A DNA stretch of 58,170 nucleotides from Chloroflexota bacterium (GTDB taxonomy: Bacteria; Chloroflexota; UBA11872; VXOZ01). A program made the position numbers and the translations under genes. The stretch is from assembly GCA_028874195.1 (NCBI GenBank), contig JAPPLM010000048.1, positions 1-58,170 of the forward strand, given 5' to 3'. The notes below the pieces were generated by a model. It worked only from the letters and a program-made list of their open reading frames with translations, had not been told where the DNA came from and made no database searches. Shown here in pieces: positions 18,210 to 26,623 of the stretch (within the stretch, counting starts at the first letter, position 1; each line of letters opens with the position of its first letter).

Positions 18210-19256
18210 ATGGCTGTACAGAGCGCCCAGATTCTATCGCAGGACGAATTGGCGGCGAAGCTGGCAGAGCAACCCCGCGTCGAGTTAGGCACGTTTCCCA
18301 CGCCATTGGACGCCTGCCCTCGCCTCTCGGATGCCGTAGGTGGGCCGCCGATTTACATCAAGCGCGACGACCTCACCGGGCTTGCCCTTGGTGGCAACAA
18401 GACCCGCAATCTGGAGTTTCAGATTGGTTCGGCGGTGGCCCAGGGCTGCGATACCGTGGTCGCGGGCGCTGATACCCAGTCGAACCAGTGCCGACAGGCC
18501 TCAGCCGCCTGCGCCAAGGTGGGGCTTGACTGTCACCTGGTGCTTTCAGGCGGCCTCCATAACGAGGTGCAGGGCAATCTCCTGCTCGACCACATCTTTG
18601 GCGCAAACGTCACGGTACTGGAAGATACGAACATTGACGATCTGCAAGATCGTATCGACCCCATCGAGGCTGAACTGCAGAGACAAGGCCGCAAGACCTA
18701 CCGCATTTCGAGCAAGTTTCCCGATCCTGCGTTGCGGGCCATGTGCGGCTATTTGAGTTGTGCCCTGGAGTTTTCGACGCAGCTACCGTCACTGCCGCAG
18801 CCGCCGAGCACCATCTTCATCACTTCCGGCTCAGGCACGACCCACGCGGGTTTCGCCGCCGGCATCAAGGTATTGGGGCTGCCGACAAAAGTAGTCGGCA
18901 TCTCGATCAAAGAGCCCGCCGACGAACAACGTGAGACCGTGGCGGCACGCTCCCAAATGCTGGCGGAACAGCTTGAAATACCATGCGGTCTTTCGCCTGA
19001 TGAAGTCTTTGCCTCCGAAGACTATCTCGGTACTGGCTACGGCGAGGTGACTGATGAAGGCATGGAAGCCATCCGGCTCACCGCCCAGCTCGAGGGCATT
19101 CTGCTTGAACCGGTCTACACCGGCAAGACGATGTCCGGCCTCATCGGCATGGCGCGCGCCGGCGAGCTACCAGCCGATCAGCCGGTGATCATGGTCCACA
19201 CCGGCGGCATTCCGGCGCTCTTTGCCTATCACGAGGAGATGATGGCCGCGCTCTGA
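18210..19256 (+). CDS. PLP-dependent D-cysteine desulfhydrase / ACC deaminase family enzyme
   Basis: A 348-residue pyridoxal-phosphate fold II enzyme of the 1-aminocyclopropane-1-carboxylate deaminase / D-cysteine desulfhydrase family. The PLP lysine is in the GGNKTRNLEF block, preceded by YIKRDDLTG; QSNQCRQASAACAK is the carboxylate-binding loop; TSGSGTTHAGF binds the PLP phosphate. Such enzymes deaminate D-cysteine, ACC or related amino acids to a 2-oxo acid, ammonia and (for cysteine) sulfide. The substrate cannot be settled from these residues: the QSNQ form is closer to ACC deaminases and QSNHC to cysteine enzymes. The gene has its own start with GGGAGGAC upstream. Confidence 0.85.
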   Translation: MAVQSAQILSQDELAAKLAEQPRVELGTFPTPLDACPRLSDAVGGPPIYIKRDDLTGLALGGNKTRNLEFQIGSAVAQGCDTVVAGADTQSNQCRQASAACAKVGLDCHLVLSGGLHNEVQGNLLLDHIFGANVTVLEDTNIDDLQDRIDPIEAELQRQGRKTYRISSKFPDPALRAMCGYLSCALEFSTQLPSLPQPPSTIFITSGSGTTHAGFAAGIKVLGLPTKVVGISIKEPADEQRETVAARSQMLAEQLEIPCGLSPDEVFASEDYLGTGYGEVTDEGMEAIRLTAQLEGILLEPVYTGKTMSGLIGMARAGELPADQPVIMVHTGGIPALFAYHEEMMAAL

Positions 19257-19340
19257 GCGCCGCGCGGATTACTTGATACAAGGGCATTCGTTTCTCATGC
19301 GCGGATGTGAGAGATGAGGCGGCTGTTTACGAGTACAGGC

Positions 19341-19721
19341 CTAGCCCGCCGTCCCATCCTTGCGGCTGTGGAGGAGAATCAGGTTGCCGTCCGGGTCGGC
19401 GATCCCGGCTGCGAAACAGGTTGCCTGTTCCCCAGGCTCCAGCACTACAGCCACGTCCTGGGCGCGTAACTCAGCAACGGCTCGCGCCACATCGGCGACT
19501 GCTATGGCGATGGCGCCGCCGCCAACCTCTCCACTTGCGGCCTCGCCTTCGCGACCGGACCGCAGCGCGAGCACCGTTGGCGTGTCGCCGACCACGAATT
19601 CCACCCACCCCGTATCGATCCACGCATCGAGCGTCAGGCCCAGCGTGTTTTCGTAGAAGTCCGCGCTTTTGCTGATGTCACTGACGGTGTAGCAGAAGAA
19701 GTCGACGCCCCTCGGTTTCAT
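19341..19721 (-). CDS. VOC (glyoxalase/bleomycin resistance/dioxygenase) fold protein
   Basis: A 126-residue protein of the vicinal-oxygen-chelate superfamily, starting MKPRGVDFFCYTVSDISKSADFYENTL, the classic first motif of the fold (here cut for length), and ending in a second half-motif FAAGIADPDGNLILLHS with the C-terminal Glu/His region replaced by L-L-H. Members are glyoxalases, ring-cleaving dioxygenases, or resistance proteins. With only one fold unit pair of this size it is likely a dimer. Specific function unknown. It lies alone, convergent with the preceding desulfhydrase gene. Confidence 0.85.
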   Translation of the reverse strand: MKPRGVDFFCYTVSDISKSADFYENTLGLTLDAWIDTGWVEFVVGDTPTVLALRSGREGEAASGEVGGGAIAIAVADVARAVAELRAQDVAVVLEPGEQATCFAAGIADPDGNLILLHSRKDGTAG

Positions 19722-19920
19722 CAGTTTCTCCGGATGGACTTGATCAACGTCACATTGGCTTCGCGCCGGCGCACGCTACACGTACCTTACACCAATCTAA
19801 CGCAAGAAAGCTTGCCCAGTTAGTAGCAGAAGAAGGTAGCGAGTCTAGCCATGCCGAACTCTTACTGCGGCAGTCAAAGCGACCACAGAGCGGAGTACCC
19901 CCCAATCCTGTCGCGTTAAC

Positions 19921-19944
19921 GTAGCGCGGGGGCTTGTCCCCCGC
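19921..19944 (+). repeat. Repeat family A copy
   Basis: Contains GCGGGGGCTTGTCCCCCGC preceded by GTAGC. A conserved CCCCAATCCTGTCGCGTTAA stretch lies immediately before it, as it does at 43150. Confidence 0.8.
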
Positions 19945-20032
19945 CAGGGTAAAGAGCAAGGGGCGCGTTAGCCGACGATTTCAGGTGAGGAGAGCGTGCA
20001 AATAGATTGACCCTGCTGTGCCGCAGAGCCTG

Positions 20033-20071
20033 CCCCGTATCATCCGATACTTTGTATCGGATGATACGGGG
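20033..20071. repeat. Perfect 18-bp hairpin with 3-base loop
   Basis: Arms 20033-20050 and 20054-20071 are exact reverse complements around TTT. A shortened relative, CGATAC-TTC-GTATCG, occurs at 24165-24179. It has no T-run to make it a plain terminator and looks like a dispersed palindromic element. Confidence 0.75.
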
Positions 20072-20078
20072 TTGCAAA

Positions 20079-20125
20079 CCTGTCCTGAGTACTTCGGCAG
20101 GCTCAGCACAGGCTCTGTCGAAGGG
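20079..20125. repeat. Repeat family C element
   Basis: Contains CCTGTCCTGAG, CTTCGGCAGGCTCAG and CTGTCGAAGGG arranged as interleaved inverted parts. Related elements lie at 13342, 13443, 33298 and 34167. Confidence 0.65.
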
Positions 20126-20395
20126 CCTGCGCTACCGGGGATGTGGGCACGGTGTGCGTCGCCATTATGTTTTCGGCGCGTCTTCGCGCCGCTGCGACAA
20201 AATTGGGAGTACCCCCCACTCTCAGTGCCGTTTCTCCCCGCATTTCCTTTAGATAGTCATAGCCCCACTGTCTTGACTAGAAGCATAGTTCTATATCAGT
20301 ATGTGGGTGACACAAAAGCACCGCTACATTGGGGAGACCGCAGCATTTGCATGTCTCCGCAGTCGTAGGCGCAAGACAAATGGAGGTACTTCGCG

Positions 20396-21805
20396 ATGAG
20401 TTTGGTACGCTCAATGAAGGTCACACGACGCGCGGCGCTCGCGGGCGCGGGGGCAAGCGCGCTCGGCGCGGTTCTCGCCGCCGCGTGCGGTCAGGCGACC
20501 GTTATGACGGATGAAGCGCCCAAGGCCGAGATGAAGGAAGAGGCGCCGAAGGCCGAACCCACGGCAGAGCCTCAGGCCGAAACGGTAACGATCTCAATGA
20601 TCTCGGCGGAGAAGCCGACTACACGACCGGTGCTGGAACCGGTGCTCGCCGACTTTAGCGAGGAAATGCCCCACATTGCCATTGACTTAGTGCCGTCCGG
20701 CGGCTGGGGCGAGGTGCGGACGAAGTTCTACGCGGCGCAAGCGGCCGGCGACCCTATCAACATCATGGAGAATGGTTGGAGCGCGGTCCTCACCACGTAT
20801 GAGACCGGCGTGACGATTGACCTCGCGCCGTTCTTCACCCATGACAAGATTGACCCCGCCGCCACGTTCGCCGCCCCGGCCATTGGCATGTGGACGGTGG
20901 AAGGCAAGATTCTCGGCATGCCCATCACCATGTCGGTGGATGCGATGGCCTACAACGTGGAGCTTTTCGAGGCGAACGGTATCAATCCTTTGCCCGTCGA
21001 TCTCAACGATACCGACTGGAATATGGAAGCTTTCCTGGACCTGGCCACGCAGCTCACCAACGAAGACCGCTCGCAGTTCGGCCACGGCGGCGGTGTCACC
21101 TGCTCAAACGGTGGCGGGATCGGTACCGGAACGTACTTTGGCGTAGGCCCGTGGGATTCCGAGGCGGGCCGTGCAACGATAGATTCGCCTGAATTCGTCG
21201 ACGCGCTTAACTGGTGGAAGGACTTTACCGATAAGCACCGCGTTACGCCGAACGCCGAAGAGCGCGAAGCGGCCATGGGCGGCCAGAAGGGCAACGTCTT
21301 CATGTCCGGTAAAGTGGCGATGCAACTCACGTGCACGTCCTTCCGTGATGCGCCCTTCACGTGGGCGTTGGGGACAATGCCCTATTCCGGCGAGGGGCCG
21401 AGCCAGTCGGGCCGCACGTGGACTCATCCCTTGCAGATGGCCGACGACGGCACTGACAGCAACGATCTCGCGTGGGAGCTCTTTAAGTGGCTCCTCAAGC
21501 CGGAGAACGGCGGCCGCTATCCGCCGTCAGCCGGCCACGTGGTCTCACCGCTCCTGAATGACGATGCTTCCTCGCTGGCGCAGGCGGGCTACCAGGATGC
21601 CTTGGGCGTGGATCCGAGAGCATTCCTCTTGCATTCGCGCACCACGAAGCCGGCAGGCTGGGGCCTGTGGACGTTCACAGAGTATGGTGATATCTCCGGT
21701 GACATCAACGGTCAATACCGCGAGTTCCTCGCCGGTAACCTCACCGCCGCGGAATACGCGCGCTGGGCGGCTGACCTCATCAACGCGACGCTCGGCGGCG
21801 AGTAA
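20396..21805 (+). CDS. ABC-type extracellular solute-binding lipoprotein
   Basis: A 469-residue solute-binding protein. The leader has TRRAALAGAGASALGAVLA followed by the lipobox AAAC with Cys31; the twin-arginine pair suggests Tat export. An acidic Glu/Ala/Pro linker follows. The body contains GWSAVLTTYETG, the MTMSVDAMAYNVELFEANGI-type block (shortened), and an SGKVAMQLTCTSF hinge segment, as in sugar or peptide-binding proteins. The ATG at 20396 has GGAGG nine bases upstream. Like the protein at 13681 it has no adjacent permease or ATPase genes; the next gene encodes a hydrolase, which might release its ligand. Confidence 0.92.
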   Translation: MSLVRSMKVTRRAALAGAGASALGAVLAAACGQATVMTDEAPKAEMKEEAPKAEPTAEPQAETVTISMISAEKPTTRPVLEPVLADFSEEMPHIAIDLVPSGGWGEVRTKFYAAQAAGDPINIMENGWSAVLTTYETGVTIDLAPFFTHDKIDPAATFAAPAIGMWTVEGKILGMPITMSVDAMAYNVELFEANGINPLPVDLNDTDWNMEAFLDLATQLTNEDRSQFGHGGGVTCSNGGGIGTGTYFGVGPWDSEAGRATIDSPEFVDALNWWKDFTDKHRVTPNAEEREAAMGGQKGNVFMSGKVAMQLTCTSFRDAPFTWALGTMPYSGEGPSQSGRTWTHPLQMADDGTDSNDLAWELFKWLLKPENGGRYPPSAGHVVSPLLNDDASSLAQAGYQDALGVDPRAFLLHSRTTKPAGWGLWTFTEYGDISGDINGQYREFLAGNLTAAEYARWAADLINATLGGE

Positions 21806-22135
21806 GCGACAGCGGCGGAGTAGGGCGGTGAGGCTCTGCTAAGCTCAAAGCTCTTGCCCAACATCAGACGGCTGAATACCGTCTAAGGGTGATAAGCAAA
21901 CACGTAGGGGCACGGTATATCGTGCCCCTACGCGCTCGCCCTGGCACGGGGCCCGGCTTCCATCTTCGTGGCTTCAGTCTTTGCTAATACGTGAAATGAG
22001 TTTTGACCACCAATGCTCATTGGATCACGTTATTCCAAACTTGCCATAGTGCGGCAACAATTCGATCCACCCTATCCAAGCTCAATTTGATCCCCTCTTA
22101 AATCCTGGACGACGAGTAGCTAGAGGAGCGCTCTA
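21806..22135. other. Intergenic region with family D palindrome
   Basis: No gene supported. A hairpin AGACGG/CCGTCT (21866-21884) and a family D palindrome (21904-21931) are present; the end carries the AGAGGAGC ribosome-binding site of the next gene. Confidence 0.55.
21904..21931. repeat. Repeat family D copy (GTAGGGGCACG palindrome)
   Basis: A 28-base near-perfect palindrome with GTAGGGGCACG and CGTGCCCCTAC ends. A second copy of the same length is at 57030-57057; the two differ only in the 6-base centre. Confidence 0.8.
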
Positions 22136-23587
22136 TTGGCAGTCCAGCAAGAAGCAAGCCTTTCTATCGGTACAGGGGCCGAGCGCATCAATCCGCCAAT
22201 GGGCGTGCCTATGCCCCTGGCTTACAGCGGCGGCCGAGGACCGGTGGCCGTCACGGGCCGGCACGATGATTGCTGGGCACGGGCAATCGTGTTAGAGCAG
22301 GGCGAGACCCGTCTGGCAGTCGTCTCGGTTGACATTTGCACCATGCGCAACGACCAGTACCGGGAGGTCGTCTCTCGCGTCACTGAACGCTGCCAGATTC
22401 CAGCTGAAAACGTCGCCATTGCCTGCACTCACAATCACTCGAATAACTCGCTGCTAAAGCCATTTGGCGCTCCACCTTCGCCCTGGCAGGAGATCCTATA
22501 CGATCTCGTCGTCTCCGCAGTCTATCAAGCGTGCCAGGACCTGGAACCCGTCTCGCGCATTCGTTACGCTACCGCGAGTCATGGGAGTGTCGCCTATAAC
22601 CGCCGGGTCGTACTGCCCGACAGCGTCTGTATGCTTATTGGCGCGGAACCGCGGTGGGCGGGAATTGCCGACCGGTTGTGCGGTTCCCTCGGCGCAACGC
22701 GCGAGCAGTTGGGTATGGCGAGTGGTCCAATTGTCCCCGATCGCATTGTAGACGACCAGTTGCGTCTGCTGGTTTTCGAAGGCGCAGAGAATGCGACGCT
22801 AGCCAGCATTGTGAGCGCCGCGTGCCATCCGGTTACCCACAGCTTTAATGACCGCCAAACGTGCGCCGACTTTCCCGGCCAACTCGTAAACCAGGCAGAA
22901 CGAGAGTTTGGCGGCATGGCACTCTTCTTGCAAGGCTGCAGCGGTGACGTGCGCCCACGCTATCGCGAGCCCACCTATGCCGAAGTACAGCGGGTAGGAG
23001 CGCAATTTGGCAGCGCCTTGCAAGAGGCAGCGAGCAACTTACAAGGACTCGCCGGGCCGCACTTCATCGGTGCGGCAATGCAGCAGGTCGAAATGCCCCT
23101 GAAGCCCTACCAGAGTCGCGAAGTACAGCAGGCGCGGCTAGCGAGCCTTGAACAAGATTTAGGGGAACTGGCAAAATTACCCGCTCGCGGCAGGGAAGAC
23201 ATCCAAGAGCGCTGGGCTATCTATCAGGAGTGCGCGTTCCTGCGCTACCAACTGAAGTGGGGCGACCTGGAGACACCCGAAGCCGACCTCAAACGCGAGC
23301 GCATGGGGATAACGCTGCAGGCCCTGCGGGTGGGCGAAATCCTCGTGCTAACGTCCCCGGCGGAAGTTTTCGCCGCAACAGGGATTGAACTCGCCAACTG
23401 GGCAGAGGGACAAGGCTGGCAGGGTTGCTTCGTTTCTTCCTGCACCAACGGTTATGTGAACTACATCCCTCCGCGTGCAGAAGCGGAGCGTGGAGGATAT
23501 GAACCAAGCGCTGCCATGCTGGCTCCCGGCACATGCGAGCAAATGGTCACTTCTCTTCAAGCACTAGCCGGACAGGTGTCTGCTTGA
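22136..23587 (+). CDS. Neutral ceramidase N-terminal-domain-like hydrolase
   Basis: A 483-residue protein of the neutral/alkaline non-lysosomal ceramidase N-terminal domain family (PF04734-like). Visible signatures are IGTGAERINPP at the N-terminus, the zinc-binding CTHNHSNNS motif (His99, His101), a second histidine in SAACHPVTHSF, and FLQGCSGDVRPRY near residue 265. These enzymes are metal-dependent amidases acting on N-acyl lipids; many bacterial members have unknown substrates. There is no signal peptide, so cytoplasmic or leaderless. The start is TTG at 22136 with AGAGGAGC five or so bases ahead. It lies downstream of the solute-binding protein but separated by 330 bases. Confidence 0.85.
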   Translation: MAVQQEASLSIGTGAERINPPMGVPMPLAYSGGRGPVAVTGRHDDCWARAIVLEQGETRLAVVSVDICTMRNDQYREVVSRVTERCQIPAENVAIACTHNHSNNSLLKPFGAPPSPWQEILYDLVVSAVYQACQDLEPVSRIRYATASHGSVAYNRRVVLPDSVCMLIGAEPRWAGIADRLCGSLGATREQLGMASGPIVPDRIVDDQLRLLVFEGAENATLASIVSAACHPVTHSFNDRQTCADFPGQLVNQAEREFGGMALFLQGCSGDVRPRYREPTYAEVQRVGAQFGSALQEAASNLQGLAGPHFIGAAMQQVEMPLKPYQSREVQQARLASLEQDLGELAKLPARGREDIQERWAIYQECAFLRYQLKWGDLETPEADLKRERMGITLQALRVGEILVLTSPAEVFAATGIELANWAEGQGWQGCFVSSCTNGYVNYIPPRAEAERGGYEPSAAMLAPGTCEQMVTSLQALAGQVSA

Positions 23588-23810
23588 ATCCGTACCGACC
23601 CTTCTCTCTTGAAACACATGCAGGAGTAAAATGACGCCGTTCAGCGGAGTCTCTGCTTAGAAACCTCAATCTATCTCAGCGCCACAGGGACGACTGTTAC
23701 CACGATAGAGAGAGAAGGATAACCTCGCTTATGCCAAGCATCCAGTGGGAGAGTGCGGTAGGCTGGGCGTGAGCCGCAGTGCGGAGAGTAGGTCTACCAT
23801 GTCATACATG

Positions 23811-24098
23811 TTATCCACCTCTCAGCACAAGCAGGATCAGCCCGGTGGCGATTCCCACGGCCAAGGTGAACCAGGCGCCAGCCAAGGCAATCCACAGTTG
23901 ACGGCTCAGGGTGTCAAACCGTTGGTTCATAGTGTCGAACTGCTGGTTTACAATGTCGAACCGATGGTTTACAGCATCAAACCGCTGGTTCATCTCATCT
24001 CTCAAAACATTGACAGAGATCTCAAGGGATTCCAGCCGCCGGTCCACCTGCTCATAGGCGCCTTCGAGCCTGCTGATACGTTCCTCTGCCGTTGCCAT
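23811..24098 (-). CDS. Small coiled-coil protein with C-terminal membrane anchor
   Basis: A 95-residue protein starting MATAEERISRLEGAYEQV. It is a long heptad-patterned coiled coil: a 7-residue unit of the form FDxxNxR (HRFDIVN, QQFDTMN, QRFDTLS) is repeated, reflected as a 21-base tandem DNA repeat at about 23905-23995. A single transmembrane helix closes it (WIALAGAWFTLAVGIATGLI). The ATG at 24098 follows GCAGGAGACGAG. The same layout appears in the protein at 15266-15568. It may be an oligomerising membrane protein of unknown use. An upstream open extension to 24215 lacks such a site. Confidence 0.75.
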   Translation of the reverse strand: MATAEERISRLEGAYEQVDRRLESLEISVNVLRDEMNQRFDAVNHRFDIVNQQFDTMNQRFDTLSRQLWIALAGAWFTLAVGIATGLILLVLRGG

Positions 24099-24149
24099 CT
24101 CTCGTCTCCTGCACCGATGGGCGTGTTCGGTGGACCTGCCTTTGGATTC

Positions 24150-24195
24150 CTGCCTCGAATCAGTCGATACTTCGTATCGGGTACGGGGCAGGCTT
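24150..24195 (-). repeat. Hairpin relative of the 20033 palindrome
   Basis: CGATAC-TTC-GTATCG (24165-24179) is flanked by partly matching GCCTCG and CGGGGC stretches and then TTTTT (24194-24198) on the plus strand. It could end the transcription of a plus-strand message, though no gene there is supported; it may equally be a dispersed palindrome. Confidence 0.5.
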
Positions 24196-24264
24196 TTTGC
24201 TGGAAGGACGGTCACATAACTCAGCGCACGGGTGGTAACGATGCAGCGGTTGTGCCTAGGTAAG

Positions 24265-26223
24265 CTACGTCGCCATGCCGGGATATGGACGGGTACGAGG
24301 CTTTTCCGTGCCCTCGTCGCTGTCGGAGGGTGGTGACGTCGGCTGCTGGTCTTCGTCTTCCACTAACGTGCTTGCCGCCTGGGTATCCACGTCATCGGTG
24401 GGCTCCGGCTTCTCTTCGAAAAACTCGCTGAATGCCTTGCCGTCGAACGTCTCTACTTCCATCAACGTATCGGCAATCTCTACGAGCTTCTCTCTGTGCT
24501 GCGTGAGTAGACCCGAAGCTCTATCGTGAGCCTCTTGGATCAGGCCTTCCACCTCGCCGTCGATGTCCTGGGCCACTGCCTCGCTATAATTCCGCTGCTC
24601 CTGGATGTCGCGGCCCAAGAAGATCAACTCTTCCTTGCGGCCGAATGCGCGCGGGCCGAGCTTTTCGCTCATGCCGTATTCCATCACCATGCGCCGCGCC
24701 AGGGATGTAGCCATCTCGATGTCGTTGGAAGCGCCGGTAGTCATCTCACCAAAGACCAGCACCTCTGCCGCGTAGCCGCCGAGGGCAAAGGCCATCTGCT
24801 GACGGAACTGCGAGCGCGTCCAGAGGTGGCGGTCTTCCGGCGGCAGCACGCGGGTATAGCCGCCAGCGCGGCCCCGCGCCACGATTGATATCTTGTGTAC
24901 CGGATCGACGTCCGGCAGCAATTGGGCTACGAGGGCGTGGCCCACCTCGTGGTAGGCCGTGACCTTCTTCTCGCGTTCGCTGATGATGCGGCTGCGTCGC
25001 TCCGGCCCGGCGAGTACACGCTCAACTGCCTCTTCAACCTCTGCTTGGCTGATGGCCTTCTTGTTGCGCCGCGCGGCCAGCAAGGCCGCTTCATTGAGCA
25101 GATTCTTTAGGTCGGCGCCGGAGAATCCCGGTGTCTGGCGGGCGATGGTTTCCAAGTCCAGGTCCTCCGCCAGCGGCTTATCCTTGCTGTAGAGTTGCAG
25201 AATGTGCTCGCGGCCTTTGACGTCGGGGCTGTCGAGGACCACCTGCCGGTCGAAGCGACCTGGGCGCAGAAGCGCAGGATCGAGCACGTCGGGGCGGTTC
25301 GTGGCCGCCAGCACAATCACGCTCGTGTTGCTCTCAAAGCCGTCCATCTCGACCAGAATCTGATTGAGCGTCTGCTCGCGCTCATCGTGGCTGCCGCCCA
25401 AGCCCGCGCCGCGCTGCCGTCCCACGGCATCGATTTCGTCAACAAAGACGATGCAGGGCGCGTTGCGCTTGGCCTGGTCGAAGAGGTCGCGCACGCGCGA
25501 AGCGCCGACACCCACGAACATCTCGACGAATTCGGAACCGCTGATGCTGAAGAACGGCACGCCGGCCTCACCGGCCACGGCGCGGGAAATATGCGTCTTG
25601 CCGGTGCCGGGCGGGCCGACCAGCAGCACGCCTTTGGGGATTTGCGCGCCCAGCGCCTGGAAGCGTTCCGGATACTTGAGGAAGGCCACAACTTCCTGCA
25701 ACTCTTCTTTGGCTTCCTCCACGCCCGCCACTTCCGCGAACGTGATGGTCGGCTTATTGCTCTTGAAGACTCTCGCCTTGCTCTTGCCGAAGGACAGGGC
25801 CTGGTTATTTGTGCCCTGCGCCTGGCGCATCATGAGCAGCAAGATGCCGCCAAAGATGAGTATGGGGAGGAACGTGCCGAGAATGGGGAGAAGGTTGCTG
25901 AACTGGCTGGGCTCGCGGACCGTGACCTTGATCTTGTCGTAAGGCACGCCGTCGTCACGCAATGCCTCGAGAATGTCCATCTGGTCGGTCTTGCGCGCGG
26001 TGATGCGCCTGTCTTCGATTTCGGCTACCAGATGGTTGTCCGTTACGATAACGCTCGGATACTGTTCATTCAGCGCCGCATCCTGCACGGTGGCCATGAA
26101 TTCAGTCAGGGAGACGGTCGTATTCTCGCGGGCTTCGGGAGCAAACAGCGTAAAGATTATGGCCAGAATCGCAACCGTAATGACCAGATAGACAAAACCG
26201 TTCTTCAGCCACTTACTGTCCAC
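24265..26223 (-). CDS. ftsH: ATP-dependent zinc metalloprotease FtsH
   Basis: Membrane-bound AAA protease for quality control of membrane and regulatory proteins. Two transmembrane segments lie at about residues 9-28 and 111-132, with a small extracytoplasmic domain between. The AAA module has Walker A GPPGTGKT (203-210), Walker [10 protein letters not shown] (257-265) and the second region of homology around [17 protein letters not shown]. The protease has zinc motif HEVGH (425-429) and [10 protein letters not shown] toward the third ligand. The 652-residue length is typical. An acidic Ser/Thr/Pro-rich tail ends it. Start is GTG at 26223 with AGGAAAG upstream, and a promoter is seen at 26294-26321. 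Confidence 0.96.
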   Translation of the reverse strand: MDSKWLKNGFVYLVITVAILAIIFTLFAPEARENTTVSLTEFMATVQDAALNEQYPSVIVTDNHLVAEIEDRRITARKTDQMDILEALRDDGVPYDKIKVTVREPSQFSNLLPILGTFLPILIFGGILLLMMRQAQGTNNQALSFGKSKARVFKSNKPTITFAEVAGVEEAKEELQEVVAFLKYPERFQALGAQIPKGVLLVGPPGTGKTHISRAVAGEAGVPFFSISGSEFVEMFVGVGASRVRDLFDQAKRNAPCIVFVDEIDAVGRQRGAGLGGSHDEREQTLNQILVEMDGFESNTSVIVLAATNRPDVLDPALLRPGRFDRQVVLDSPDVKGREHILQLYSKDKPLAEDLDLETIARQTPGFSGADLKNLLNEAALLAARRNKKAISQAEVEEAVERVLAGPERRSRIISEREKKVTAYHEVGHALVAQLLPDVDPVHKISIVARGRAGGYTRVLPPEDRHLWTRSQFRQQMAFALGGYAAEVLVFGEMTTGASNDIEMATSLARRMVMEYGMSEKLGPRAFGRKEELIFLGRDIQEQRNYSEAVAQDIDGEVEGLIQEAHDRASGLLTQHREKLVEIADTLMEVETFDGKAFSEFFEEKPEPTDDVDTQAASTLVEDEDQQPTSPPSDSDEGTEKPRTRPYPGMAT

Positions 26224-26623
26224 TATAACTTTCCTGCGTTGGACCCCTTGAGATGGGGGGTGCGCTACGTTTTACTGCCTTTTCGCCACGCTCATTATAT
26301 CATACCGCTTTGTGCGCCCAACTGCTTGCATTCCCCGCTCGCCGTGTTCGATCCGTCAGTCGATGTAGCCAGCAAGATTGTCAATCGTGCTCCTGCGATC
26401 AATCGTCTTCACATCGGGGCGCATTGGCGTAACCATACGCCACGCGGTGTTTCACGCTTCCCCAGACACGCAATGACTAGCTCGTGCACGTTTGAACAGC
26501 TCGCAGGTATCGCCAAACACGACGGTTGGCAAATGCGCTCTGGGAGAAGCGAAGGGCAGGACACCAGTCCTGGTTCGCATCGCCGGCGGGCAATACGTCA
26601 GCGGCCTTGCTACAGGAGCACAC
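26224..26623. other. Intergenic region upstream of ftsH
   Basis: About 400 bases between two minus-strand genes. Apart from the ftsH promoter near 26294-26321 nothing is recognised; the ABC exporter gene ends at 26624. Confidence 0.5.
26294..26321 (-). promoter_or_regulatory. Probable promoter of ftsH
   Basis: On the minus strand TATAAT (26294-26299) is a perfect -10 box; TTGGGC (26316-26321) lies 16 bases upstream as a weak -35. The expected start of transcription is near 26287, about 64 bases before the GTG of ftsH. Confidence 0.5.

Larger units (their letters stand above)
19722..20395. other. Long intergenic region with several palindromic elements
   Basis: About 670 bases without a supported gene. 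It contains a family A repeat with an adjoining CCCCAATnnTGTCGC stretch (19898-19944), a perfect 18-base-pair hairpin (20033-20071), and a family C type element (20079-20125). The open frames across it are repeat translations. Confidence 0.65.

Noticed and set aside
19750-19959. Small minus-strand frame in the 19.7-20.4 kb gap
   Set aside because: It runs through a family A repeat and has no support.
23905-23995. Regular repeats that could suggest a CRISPR array
   Set aside because: It is a 21-base tandem repeat encoding a coiled coil, without spacers.
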